The notes beneath the pieces are model-generated. The model made no database searches and was not told where the DNA came from. It worked only from the letters and a program-made list of their open reading frames with translations. Below, in pieces: positions 1 to 6,128 of a stretch of 10,272 nt of DNA. The stretch comes from an uncultured Actinomycetes bacterium (GTDB lineage Bacteria > Actinomycetota > Acidimicrobiia > Acidimicrobiales > Microtrichaceae), in the NCBI GenBank assembly GCA_903930035.1, contig CAIYXG010000513.1, positions 1 through 10,272 on the forward strand. Reading direction: 5' to 3'. Position 1 is the first letter of the stretch, and each line of letters begins with the position of its first letter. The translations under genes were made by a program, and so were the position numbers.

Positions 1-701
1 CCGGCCGCGAGCAGCCGGCCGTGGGCCATGACGGCGACGTGGTCGCAGAACCGCTCCACCAGGTCCATCACGTGGCTCGAGAACACGACGGTGCCGCCCG
101 AGCGCCGGTACCGGTCCAGCAGGTCGCGGATGGTCACGGCCGAGACGGGGTCCACGCCCTCGAACGGCTCGTCCAGCAGGAGCAGCGGGGGCCGGTGCAG
201 GAGTGCCGCGGCCATGGCGGTCTTCTTGCGCATGCCGTGGCTGTAGCCGCCGATCTGCTCCGAGGCGGCCTCGGCGAGGCCGAGCACCGACAGCAGCTCG
301 TCGCGCCGCGACCGCACCTGGTCGCGGTCCATGCCCCGCAGCTCGCCCAGGTGCCCGAGCAGCTCGTTGGCCGTCAGGCGGTTGAAGAGGTGCAGCGGGT
401 CCGGGACCACGCCGAGCAGCCGCCGCACGGCGACCGGCTCGGCCCAGGTGTCGTGGCCGCAGACCCAGACCTGGCCGCCGTCGGGCCGCTGGAGGCCCGC
501 CGCCATGCGGAGGGTGGTGGTCTTGCCGGAGCCGTTCGGCCCGACCAGCCCGCAGAACGAGCCGGTGGGCACGTCCAGGTCGAGGCCGGCCACCGCGGGC
601 CGGCCGCCGAACGACTTGGTCAGCCCGCGGACGGCCAGCGCCGGCCAGCCAGGACGGGGGACGAGCTGCAACGGGCCGTCGGCCGCAGGAGGAGGGACCA
701 C
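1..701 (-). CDS. ABC transporter ATP-binding protein, ABC-2 exporter type (partial, C-terminus off left edge)
   Basis: This is the nucleotide-binding subunit of an ABC exporter. It would hydrolyse ATP on the cytoplasmic face to drive a membrane partner that is not in the window. The 233 visible residues contain Walker A GPNGSGKTT (54-62), signature YSHGM (153-157), Walker B LLLLDE with catalytic Glu178, a D-loop around VDP (183-185) and the switch His210 in FSSH. The YSHGM signature and the FEGVDP stretch are typical of single-domain ATPases of ABC-2 exporters in actinobacteria. The Q-loop position reads VVPDPLHLF and lacks the usual Gln. The N-terminus has about 20 extra Pro-rich residues before the ABC fold. 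I chose the GTG at 701, 2 nt after the stop of the upstream lipoprotein gene; an in-frame GTG at 734 would overlap that gene. No good Shine-Dalgarno is visible, so translational coupling is likely. The substrate cannot be told. Confidence 0.93.
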   Translation of the reverse strand, partial: MVPPPAADGPLQLVPRPGWPALAVRGLTKSFGGRPAVAGLDLDVPTGSFCGLVGPNGSGKTTTLRMAAGLQRPDGGQVWVCGHDTWAEPVAVRRLLGVVPDPLHLFNRLTANELLGHLGELRGMDRDQVRSRRDELLSVLGLAEAASEQIGGYSHGMRKKTAMAAALLHRPPLLLLDEPFEGVDPVSAVTIRDLLDRYRRSGGTVVFSSHVMDLVERFCDHVAVMAHGRLLAA

Positions 702-703
702 CG

Positions 704-1333
704 CTAGTCGGCCGAGCAGTTCGTGGTGATCCACGACGCCACGGCGTCGTTGGCGCCCTGGACCTCGGGCGACGCCACGGCGCGGGACACGACCGACTCG
801 GCCTCGGCCGACCGGGGGTCCACCACTGCGAGCGAGCCCCACAGGCCCTGCAGGACCGTCAGCGGCGGGTCCAGCTCCGGCGGCGCGATGTCGACCAGGT
901 GCGCGTAGGTGCGCTGGAGCGCCCCGAAGAGCTGCGTGAACCCGCTCGGGTCCGACAGCAGGCTCGACAGGTTGATGTCGGCCCCGGTCACGTTGGAGAG
1001 CGCCTGGCCTGTGAGCAGGGTGCACAGGTCGGTCTCGGCCTGGAGGGCGTCGAGGCGGCGGACCAGCTCGGCCACGTCGACGCTCCCGCTCAGCGCGGGG
1101 TTCCCGCCGCCGGCGGACGTGGCGGGGCCGCCGGCCCCCGGCGCCGTGGGACGGGGACCGTCCTCCTGCGCAGACCGGTCGGGGTCCAGCACCTTGGTGT
1201 CGCTCTCCGAGCTGCAGGCCGCGCCCGACAGCGCGACCGCCACGAGCAGCAGCGGCACGAGCGCCGCACGGACCAGCCGTGCACCGGTCGGCCGGGAGCA
1301 GGACGACCGGGGGCAGGACGGACGGGGCAGCAC
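704..1333 (-). CDS. Putative secreted lipoprotein of unknown function
   Basis: I do not recognise this 209-aa protein. It starts at GTG 1333 with a basic, Ser/Pro-rich N-region. A hydrophobic stretch (about residues 20-39) follows, ending in LSGAAC with candidate lipid-modified Cys40. Gly at -3 makes this an imperfect lipobox. Residues 41-85 form a low-complexity Ser/Gly/Pro/Asp linker, as expected for a surface-tethered protein. Residues 86-209 look like a small helical domain with only two cysteines, Cys104 (TDLCTLL) and Cys206 (TTNCSAD, three residues from the end). These could form one disulfide outside the membrane. The gene lies 36 nt after the TauE-like permease and is followed 2 nt later by the ABC ATPase, so it may belong with that exporter. 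A TAGCCT box 6 nt before the GTG suggests its own leaderless promoter. The export call is fairly firm; the function is unknown. Confidence 0.85.
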   Translation of the reverse strand: MLPRPSCPRSSCSRPTGARLVRAALVPLLLVAVALSGAACSSESDTKVLDPDRSAQEDGPRPTAPGAGGPATSAGGGNPALSGSVDVAELVRRLDALQAETDLCTLLTGQALSNVTGADINLSSLLSDPSGFTQLFGALQRTYAHLVDIAPPELDPPLTVLQGLWGSLAVVDPRSAEAESVVSRAVASPEVQGANDAVASWITTNCSAD

Positions 1334-1339
1334 GTCGTC

Positions 1340-1345
1340 AGGCTA
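1340..1345 (-). promoter_or_regulatory. Candidate -10 box (TAGCCT) for a leaderless lipoprotein transcript
   Basis: TAGCCT on the minus strand fits the actinobacterial -10 pattern TANNNT. It ends 6 nt before the GTG at 1333, so transcription would begin at or next to the start codon. No clear -35 hexamer is seen, and no Shine-Dalgarno sits before this GTG. Confidence 0.4.
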
Positions 1346-1369
1346 GAGGGTCTGTCGACGGCCGCGGGC

Positions 1370-2104
1370 TCACCGGAGGGCCGCCGCCACGGCCGCCACG
1401 GCGGTCAGCACCATGAGGCCCAGCACGAGCGCCCGGAAGCGCTCGGCCGGGAGCCGCCGGTGGACGCGGTCGCCCGCCCACAGGCCCACGACGAGCGCGG
1501 GCACGGCCACGGCGGCCTGCAGCAGCAGGCCGCCGTCCACGCGTCCGGCGGCGGCAAAGATCACCACGGCGGCCAGGTTGCAGACCACGAAGACCGCCGA
1601 GGCCGTGGCCCGGAAGGGGCCGGCCGCCAGCCCGTGGGCCTGCAGGCGGAGGACCACCGGCGGGCCGTTGGTCCCGACCGAGGTGGTCAGCAGGCCGCAG
1701 ACGACGCCCGACCCCACGTCGGCGGCCCGTCCGCCCCGTCCTGCGGCGACGGGCCGTGCCGGCCGCCGGGCCAGCACCACGGTGGAGACCAGGACGACGG
1801 CCCCGATGGCCAGCAGCAGGGCGCGGGCGGGCACCACGACCAGCACGTACGCGCCCAGGGGCAGGCCGGCGCAGGCGCCCGCCAGGAGCCGGCGGGCGGG
1901 CGGGCGGTCCACCTGGGCGCGGAACCGGACGGCCAGGCCGGCGGTGGAGAGCACGGCGAGCACCGACGCGAGCACCACGGCGTCCTTGGGTCCGGCCGAG
2001 AGTGCCAGGAGCGGCACCGCGACCAGGGAGAACCCGAAGCCCGACACCCCCTGCACGACCGCCGCAAACAGGACGACCGCGGCGACCGCCGCGTACGCCC
2101 CCAC
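1370..2104 (-). CDS. TauE/SafE-family membrane permease
   Basis: This 244-aa protein is almost entirely hydrophobic, with roughly seven to eight membrane segments. It has the two family hallmarks: VVQGVSGFGFSLVAVPLL in the first half (16-33) and TTSVGTNGPPVVLRLQ at the start of the second half (140-155). These correspond to the inverted repeat units of the TauE/SafE (TSUP) family. Family members move sulfite, sulfoacetate, taurine-related or other small organic anions across the cytoplasmic membrane; the substrate cannot be assigned from sequence. Length matches the usual 240-270 residues. Start is GTG 2104, only 7 nt after the gatB stop, with no strong Shine-Dalgarno, so translation may depend on read-through from gatB. 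No sulfur-metabolism gene is nearby, so the link to gatCAB looks positional rather than functional. Confidence 0.88.
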   Translation of the reverse strand: MGAYAAVAAVVLFAAVVQGVSGFGFSLVAVPLLALSAGPKDAVVLASVLAVLSTAGLAVRFRAQVDRPPARRLLAGACAGLPLGAYVLVVVPARALLLAIGAVVLVSTVVLARRPARPVAAGRGGRAADVGSGVVCGLLTTSVGTNGPPVVLRLQAHGLAAGPFRATASAVFVVCNLAAVVIFAAAGRVDGGLLLQAAVAVPALVVGLWAGDRVHRRLPAERFRALVLGLMVLTAVAAVAAALR

Positions 2105-2111
2105 GCCGGGG

Positions 2112-3530
2112 TCAGCCCTTGCGGGCCTGCAGCAGTGCCGTGACGGCCTTGCCGTCGGCCTTGCCGCCCGTGGCCTTCATGACGCCGCCCACGAAGAAGC
2201 CGGTGATCTTGCCGTCACCCTCGCAGTAGCGCTGCCACTCGTCGGGGTGCGCGGCGATCAGGCCGTCGACGATGCCCTCGAGCTCGCCCGAGTCCATGGC
2301 CTCGAACCCCTTGGCCGCCGCGATCTCGGCGGGGGCGCCGCCGGTCTCGACCATCTCGGCGAGGACCGTCTTGGCCTGGGTGGCGGTGAGCTCGCCGCCG
2401 GTCTCCATGGTGACGAGCGCGGCGAAGTGCGCCGGGTCCAGCTCCCCCGCCCGGGCGTCGGACAGGTTGTGCTCGGCGTGGGTCACCGTGCGCTCCGGGT
2501 CGGCGCCGTGCCCCACCGCGGCCAGGCAGAGGTCGTCCAGCCCGCGCTCGACCACCAGGGCCACACGCTCGAGCGGCACGCCCGTCTCCTGGGACAGCCG
2601 GTGCCGCCGGGCGGCCGGGAGCATCGGGAGCGCGGCGCGGACCCGCTCGACCCACTCGGGGCCGGGGTCGACCTCGACCAGGTCCGGCTCGGGGAAGTAC
2701 CGGTAGTCGTCCGCCTCCTCCTTGGACCGCAGGGTGTGGGTCCGGCCGTCGTCCTCGTTCCAGTGCCGGGTCTGCTGGCGGACCCGCTCCCCCGCCTCGA
2801 TCAGGTCGACCTGCCGGGCGGCCTCGTACTCGATGGCCCGGCCCAGGCTGCGGAGCGAGTTGACGTTCTTGATCTCGCAGCGGGTCCCGAGCTCGGTGTC
2901 GCCGCGGCGACGGACCGAGACGTTGCAGTCGACGCGCATGGAACCCTCTTCGAGCTTGCCGTCCGAGGCGCCCACCGCGACCAGGACCGACCGCAGCTCG
3001 GCCACGTAGGCGCGGGCGTCCTCGGCGGAGCGCAGGTCCGGCTTGCCGACGATCTCGAGGAGCGGCACGCCGGCACGGTTGTAGTCGACGAGCGAGTGCT
3101 GGGCGTCGTGGATGCGGCCGCCGCCACCGACGTGGGTGGACTTGCCGGTGTCCTCCTCGAGGTGGGCACGCTCGATGCCGACGACCTTGCCGTTGGGCAG
3201 CTCCAGGGACCCCTCGGCGCAGATCGGCAGGTCGAACTGCGAGATCTGGTAGTCCTTCGGCAGGTCCGGGTAGAAGTAGTTCTTGCGGGCGAAGACCGAC
3301 CGCTGGACCGTGCAGTTGAGGGCCAGCCCCACCCGGACCGCCAGCTCGACGGCCTGCTCGTTGAGCACCGGCAGGGACCCGGGGAGCCCCAGCGTGAGCG
3401 GGTCGATGTGGGTGTTGGGCTCGCCGCCGAACTCGTTGATGGCCGACGAGAAGAGCTTGGTGCGGGTCAGGAGCTCGGTGTGGACCTCCAGGCCCACCAC
3501 GATCTCCCAGGCGTCGTGGTCGAAGCTCAT
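2112..3530 (-). CDS. gatB: Asp-tRNA(Asn)/Glu-tRNA(Gln) amidotransferase subunit B
   Basis: GatB binds misacylated Glu-tRNA(Gln) or Asp-tRNA(Asn), activates the side chain by ATP-dependent phosphorylation and transfers ammonia delivered from GatA. The 472 residues match the usual family length. Conserved blocks appear in order: GLEVHTEL (13-20), ARKNYFYPDLPKDYQISQFD (81-100), HLEEDTGKSTH (123-133), GSMRVDCNVSVR (196-207), CEIKNVNSL (218-226) and DYRYFPEPDL (275-284). The C-terminal YqeY-like tRNA-binding tail ends in GFFVGGVMKATGGKAD (444-459). The ATG at 3530 overlaps the gatA stop (ATGA), and GGAAGG lies upstream of it, consistent with translational coupling. An open frame continues upstream of this ATG to 4733, but that part is a shadow of gatA. 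All key blocks are intact. Confidence 0.98.
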   Translation of the reverse strand: MSFDHDAWEIVVGLEVHTELLTRTKLFSSAINEFGGEPNTHIDPLTLGLPGSLPVLNEQAVELAVRVGLALNCTVQRSVFARKNYFYPDLPKDYQISQFDLPICAEGSLELPNGKVVGIERAHLEEDTGKSTHVGGGGRIHDAQHSLVDYNRAGVPLLEIVGKPDLRSAEDARAYVAELRSVLVAVGASDGKLEEGSMRVDCNVSVRRRGDTELGTRCEIKNVNSLRSLGRAIEYEAARQVDLIEAGERVRQQTRHWNEDDGRTHTLRSKEEADDYRYFPEPDLVEVDPGPEWVERVRAALPMLPAARRHRLSQETGVPLERVALVVERGLDDLCLAAVGHGADPERTVTHAEHNLSDARAGELDPAHFAALVTMETGGELTATQAKTVLAEMVETGGAPAEIAAAKGFEAMDSGELEGIVDGLIAAHPDEWQRYCEGDGKITGFFVGGVMKATGGKADGKAVTALLQARKG

Positions 3531-4975
3531 GCCGCACCGCCTTCCGCGTGGGCCGCGGCTTCCAGCACGGCGGCGGTCCGGAACATCGGGACCTCGCCGA
3601 GCGCCGGGGCCAGGACCTGGACGCCGACCGGCAGGCCGTCGTCGCCGGTGCCGAAGGGGACCGACATGGCGGCGTGGCCGGCCAGGTTGGTCGGAATGGT
3701 GCAGATGTCGTTCAGGTACATGGTCATGGGGTCCGCCGTCTTGGCCCCGAACGCGAACGCCGTCGTGGGCGAGGTGGGCGAGAGCAGCACGTCGTAGGAC
3801 TCGTACGCCGTGTCGAAGTCCTGGCGCATGAGCGTGCGGACCTTGAGCGCCGTGCCGTAGAAGGCGTCGTAGTAGCCGGCCGACAGCACGAAGGTGCCGA
3901 GCATGATGCGGCGCTTGACCTCGTCGCCGAAGCCGGCGGTGCGGGTGGCGGTCATCATCTCGCCCGTCGTGGCCGCGTCGACCCGGTTGCCGAACCGCAC
4001 GCCGTCGTAGCGGGCCAGGTTGGACGAGGCCTCGGCCGGGGCCACCAGGTAGTAGGCGGACAGCCCGAACGTGACGGCCGGGACCGACACCTCCTCGACG
4101 GTCGCACCGGCGCCCGCGAGCGCGTCGGCGGCGGCTCGCACCCGGGCGGCGACGTCCGGGGCGACGCCCTCGCCCATGAGCTCGGTGACGATCCCGACCC
4201 GCAGGCCGGCGACGCCGTCGGAGAGGTGCTCGGACACCGACGGGAACGCGCCGGGCAACGAGGTCGAGTCGCCGGGGTCGTGGCCGCCGACGACCTCGCA
4301 CACCAGTGCGGCGTCGGCCACGGTGTGGGCGAACGGGCCCACCTGGTCGAGCGACGACCCGAAGGCCACGAGTCCCAGCCGGGACACCAGTCCGTAGGTG
4401 GGCTTGACCCCGACCACGCCGCAGAGGGCGGCCGGCTGGCGGATCGAGCCGCCCGTGTCGGAGCCCAGCGAGACCGGGGCGAACCCGGCGGCGACCGCCG
4501 CGGCCGAGCCGCCCGACGAGCCGCCCGGCACCCGGGAGGTGTCGTGGGGGTTCCGGGTGGGCCCGAAGGCCGAGTTCTCGGTGGACGAGCCCATGGCGAA
4601 CTCGTCGAGGTTGGTCTTGCCGACCGCGACGGCGCCCGCGGCGGCCAGACGCTGCACGACCGTGGCGTCGTAGGGCGGCCGCCAGCCCTCCAGGATCCGC
4701 GACGAGCACGTCGTGGGGACGCCCCGCGTGCACAGGTTGTCCTTGATGGCGACGGGCACGCCGGCCAGCGGTCCGGGGTCCTCGCCGGCGGCGACGGCGG
4801 CGTCGACGGCGGCCGCCGTGGCGCGGGCGGGCCCGTCGGTCACCAGGTTGAACGCGTGGATCTCGGGCTCGCGCTCGGCGATCCGGCCCAGGTGCTCCTC
4901 CAGGACCTCGGTGGCCGAGCGCTCGCCGCGGCGCACGGACGCGGCGATCGACAGGGCGTCGGAGAACGGGCTCAC
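3527..4975 (-). CDS. gatA: Asp-tRNA(Asn)/Glu-tRNA(Gln) amidotransferase subunit A (glutaminase)
   Basis: GatA is the amidase-signature subunit that hydrolyses glutamine (or asparagine) and channels the ammonia to GatB. The 482-aa protein carries the complete Ser-cisSer-Lys triad: Lys78 in PVAIKDN, cis-Ser153 in PGGSSGGS (150-157) and nucleophile Ser177 in GSDTGGSIRQPA (171-182). These positions agree to within one residue with the characterised Staphylococcus aureus enzyme (Lys79, Ser154, Ser178). Further family blocks are GKTNLDEFAMGSSTENSAFGPTRNP (119-143) and GVKPTYGLVSRLG (189-201). The GTG start at 4975 overlaps the gatC stop as GTGA and has a strong GGGGGAGG Shine-Dalgarno. The stop overlaps the gatB start. 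No oddity is seen. Confidence 0.98.
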   Translation of the reverse strand: MSPFSDALSIAASVRRGERSATEVLEEHLGRIAEREPEIHAFNLVTDGPARATAAAVDAAVAAGEDPGPLAGVPVAIKDNLCTRGVPTTCSSRILEGWRPPYDATVVQRLAAAGAVAVGKTNLDEFAMGSSTENSAFGPTRNPHDTSRVPGGSSGGSAAAVAAGFAPVSLGSDTGGSIRQPAALCGVVGVKPTYGLVSRLGLVAFGSSLDQVGPFAHTVADAALVCEVVGGHDPGDSTSLPGAFPSVSEHLSDGVAGLRVGIVTELMGEGVAPDVAARVRAAADALAGAGATVEEVSVPAVTFGLSAYYLVAPAEASSNLARYDGVRFGNRVDAATTGEMMTATRTAGFGDEVKRRIMLGTFVLSAGYYDAFYGTALKVRTLMRQDFDTAYESYDVLLSPTSPTTAFAFGAKTADPMTMYLNDICTIPTNLAGHAAMSVPFGTGDDGLPVGVQVLAPALGEVPMFRTAAVLEAAAHAEGGAA

Positions 4976-5274
4976 GGGGCCTCCCCCAGCACGGGCGGGA
5001 CCCGGAACTGGCCGTCCTCGGCCACCGGCGCGCAGGCCAGCACCTCGTCGCGGTCGAGCGGCTCGCCGGGCTCGTCGGCCCGGAACACGTTCACGAGCGG
5101 GACCGGCCGGGCCATCGGCTCCACGGCGGCCAGGTCGAGCGCGGCGATGTCCTCGGCGTGCTCCAGGATCTCGGCGAGCTGGCCCGTGAAGGTCTCGAGC
5201 TCGTCGGGGGTCAGTGCCAGACGGGCCAGGTGGGCGACCTTGGCGACGTCGTCGGTGGTGATGCGTTCAGCCAT
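4972..5274 (-). CDS. gatC: Asp-tRNA(Asn)/Glu-tRNA(Gln) amidotransferase subunit C
   Basis: GatC is the small subunit that wraps around GatA and stabilises its complex with GatB. The 100-aa product has the family pattern: an N-terminal helix VAKVAHLARLALTPDE (10-25), a second helix with FTGQLAEILEHAEDIAALD (29-47), then VEPMARPVPLVNVFRADEP (51-69) and the C-terminal VAEDGQFRVPPVLG (84-97). It is the first gene of the gatC-gatA-gatB run and overlaps gatA by 4 nt. Start is ATG 5274. There is no Shine-Dalgarno upstream; a TAGGCT box lies 9 nt before the ATG, so the mRNA may be leaderless or nearly so. The 66 bp separating it from the esterase gene hold a hairpin and an 11-bp tandem repeat. Confidence 0.97.
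   Translation of the reverse strand: MAERITTDDVAKVAHLARLALTPDELETFTGQLAEILEHAEDIAALDLAAVEPMARPVPLVNVFRADEPGEPLDRDEVLACAPVAEDGQFRVPPVLGEAP
4980..4987 (-). promoter_or_regulatory. Ribosome binding site for gatA
   Basis: GGGGGAGG lies 4 nt before the GTG at 4975, inside the 3' end of gatC. It supports this GTG as the gatA start and translation of gatA coupled to gatC. Confidence 0.7.
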
Positions 5275-5283
5275 GAGGGCCGC

Positions 5284-5289
5284 AGCCTA
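5284..5289 (-). promoter_or_regulatory. Candidate -10 box (TAGGCT) for gatCAB
   Basis: TAGGCT matches TANNNT and ends 9 nt before the gatC ATG. TTCTGG, a weak -35 candidate about 18 nt upstream, is supplied by the first copy of the 11-bp tandem repeat. No Shine-Dalgarno lies between the box and the ATG, which fits a very short or absent leader. Confidence 0.4.
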
Positions 5290-5293
5290 CCCG

Positions 5294-5310
5294 TGGCCCC
5301 CTCAGGGCCA
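5294..5310 (-). other. Short hairpin upstream of gatC
   Basis: TGGCCC pairs perfectly with GGGCCA across a 5-nt loop (6-bp stem). It sits downstream of the esterase stop and 20 nt before the gatC ATG. No T-run follows on the minus strand, so it is at best a weak terminator or pause site for the esterase transcript. It overlaps the first 11-bp repeat. Confidence 0.35.
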
Positions 5311-5337
5311 GAACGGGGCCAGAACGGGGCCGGAACG
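5305..5337. repeat. 11-bp tandem repeat, three copies
   Basis: On the plus strand GGGCCAGAACG occurs at 5305-5315 and 5316-5326, and GGGCCGGAACG at 5327-5337 (one mismatch). The period is close to one helical turn. The array fills most of the intergenic space upstream of gatC and covers the likely -35 region. It may be a simple slippage product or a set of protein-binding sites on one DNA face; the sequence alone does not decide. Confidence 0.75.
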
Positions 5338-5340
5338 GGC

Positions 5341-6087
5341 TCAGGCCGTGACGCGGGCCACGAACTCGAGCGCCCTGCGGCAGATCAGGTCCCGGTCGTG
5401 GTCGATCGTGGCCACGTGGTAGCTGCGGTCGAGCGACACGCGCTCGACGGGTCCCGACACGGCCGCGGCGAGCACGTCGGAGTCGGTGGCCGGCACGACG
5501 TGGTCCTGCGGGCTGGTCATGAGCAGCAGCGGGCTCGTGATCTTCCCCAGGTCCGCCCCGACCGCCGCGGCGGCCTCGAACATCGTGAGCAGGGGCGGCA
5601 GCGGGGTCTGGTCGTACGCGACCTCGACCACCTCGGGGTCGGCCACGTCGTTCCCGATGGCGTCCATGCGGTCCATGCCGGACGCCACCATGCCGGCCAC
5701 CAGCTCGACCATGCCCGGGTCGGGCTGCACCGCCGGGTTGACGCAGATGATCCCGGCCAGCTCGGGGTGGCGGGTGGCCAGCCAGCACGTGAGCGAGCCG
5801 CCCATCGACAGACCGGCGACCACGACCTTCTCGGTGCGGGCCTGCAGGGCCTCGAGCGCCGCCTCTGCGGCCGCGGACCAGTCGGACCAGCCGGTGGAGA
5901 GCATGTCGTCGACCGACGTGCCGTGGCCGGGCAGCAGCGGCATGTCGACCGAGTGCCCGGCGCCGGCGAAGGCCTCGGCCAGGGGCCGCACGGACTGCGG
6001 GGTGCCGGTGAAGCCGTGGAGGACGAGCGTGCCGACCGGGCCACCCTCGCAGGAGAACGGCTCGGCGCCAGGAAGGATCTCGGACAT
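5341..6087 (-). CDS. Alpha/beta-hydrolase carboxylesterase / monoacylglycerol lipase, Est30-like
   Basis: This 248-aa protein should hydrolyse short- to medium-chain carboxylic esters, possibly monoacylglycerols. It has no signal peptide and is probably cytoplasmic. It has an oxyanion-hole HGFTGTP (24-30), PLLPGHGTS (50-58), the nucleophile elbow GLSMGG with Ser94 (92-97), the acid Asp195 in SPQDHVVP (192-199) and His224 in SYHVATIDHD (222-231). The triad spacing and total length nearly match Geobacillus Est30 (Ser94, Asp193, His223; about 247 aa), so I place it in that family. Start is ATG 6087 with a GGAGG Shine-Dalgarno. It lies 41 nt after the metallopeptidase stop and may be co-transcribed with it. 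The substrate is not determined. Confidence 0.92.
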   Translation of the reverse strand: MSEILPGAEPFSCEGGPVGTLVLHGFTGTPQSVRPLAEAFAGAGHSVDMPLLPGHGTSVDDMLSTGWSDWSAAAEAALEALQARTEKVVVAGLSMGGSLTCWLATRHPELAGIICVNPAVQPDPGMVELVAGMVASGMDRMDAIGNDVADPEVVEVAYDQTPLPPLLTMFEAAAAVGADLGKITSPLLLMTSPQDHVVPATDSDVLAAAVSGPVERVSLDRSYHVATIDHDRDLICRRALEFVARVTA

Positions 6088-6092
6088 GGGTG

Positions 6093-6097
6093 CCTCC
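6093..6097 (-). promoter_or_regulatory. Ribosome binding site for the esterase gene
   Basis: GGAGG lies 5 nt before ATG 6087. It fixes this start and shows that the esterase is initiated with a classical leader, unlike several neighbours. Confidence 0.7.
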
Positions 6098-6128
6098 AGG
6101 TGCGCAGCGGCGTGACGGGCCGGGGCCG

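Noticed and set aside
701..734. Upstream GTG at 734 as the ABC ATPase start
   Set aside because: It would overlap the lipoprotein gene by about 30 nt and adds residues outside the ABC fold; GTG 701, just after the lipoprotein stop, is simpler, though not proven.
1413..3797. Very long plus-strand open frame (794 codons) opposite the permease and gatB
   Set aside because: The translation is Arg/Ala/Pro- or Gly/Val/Leu/Asp-rich low-complexity sequence with no family motif. It lies antisense to clear permease, gatB and gatA genes and is a product of high GC.
3531..4733. Upstream extension of the gatB frame
   Set aside because: This part is Arg/Gly-rich and coincides with the real gatA gene in another frame; gatB homology begins at ATG 3530.
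5305..5337. Short tandem repeat considered as a CRISPR remnant
   Set aside because: The units are only 11 bp, directly adjacent without spacers, and no cas gene is present.
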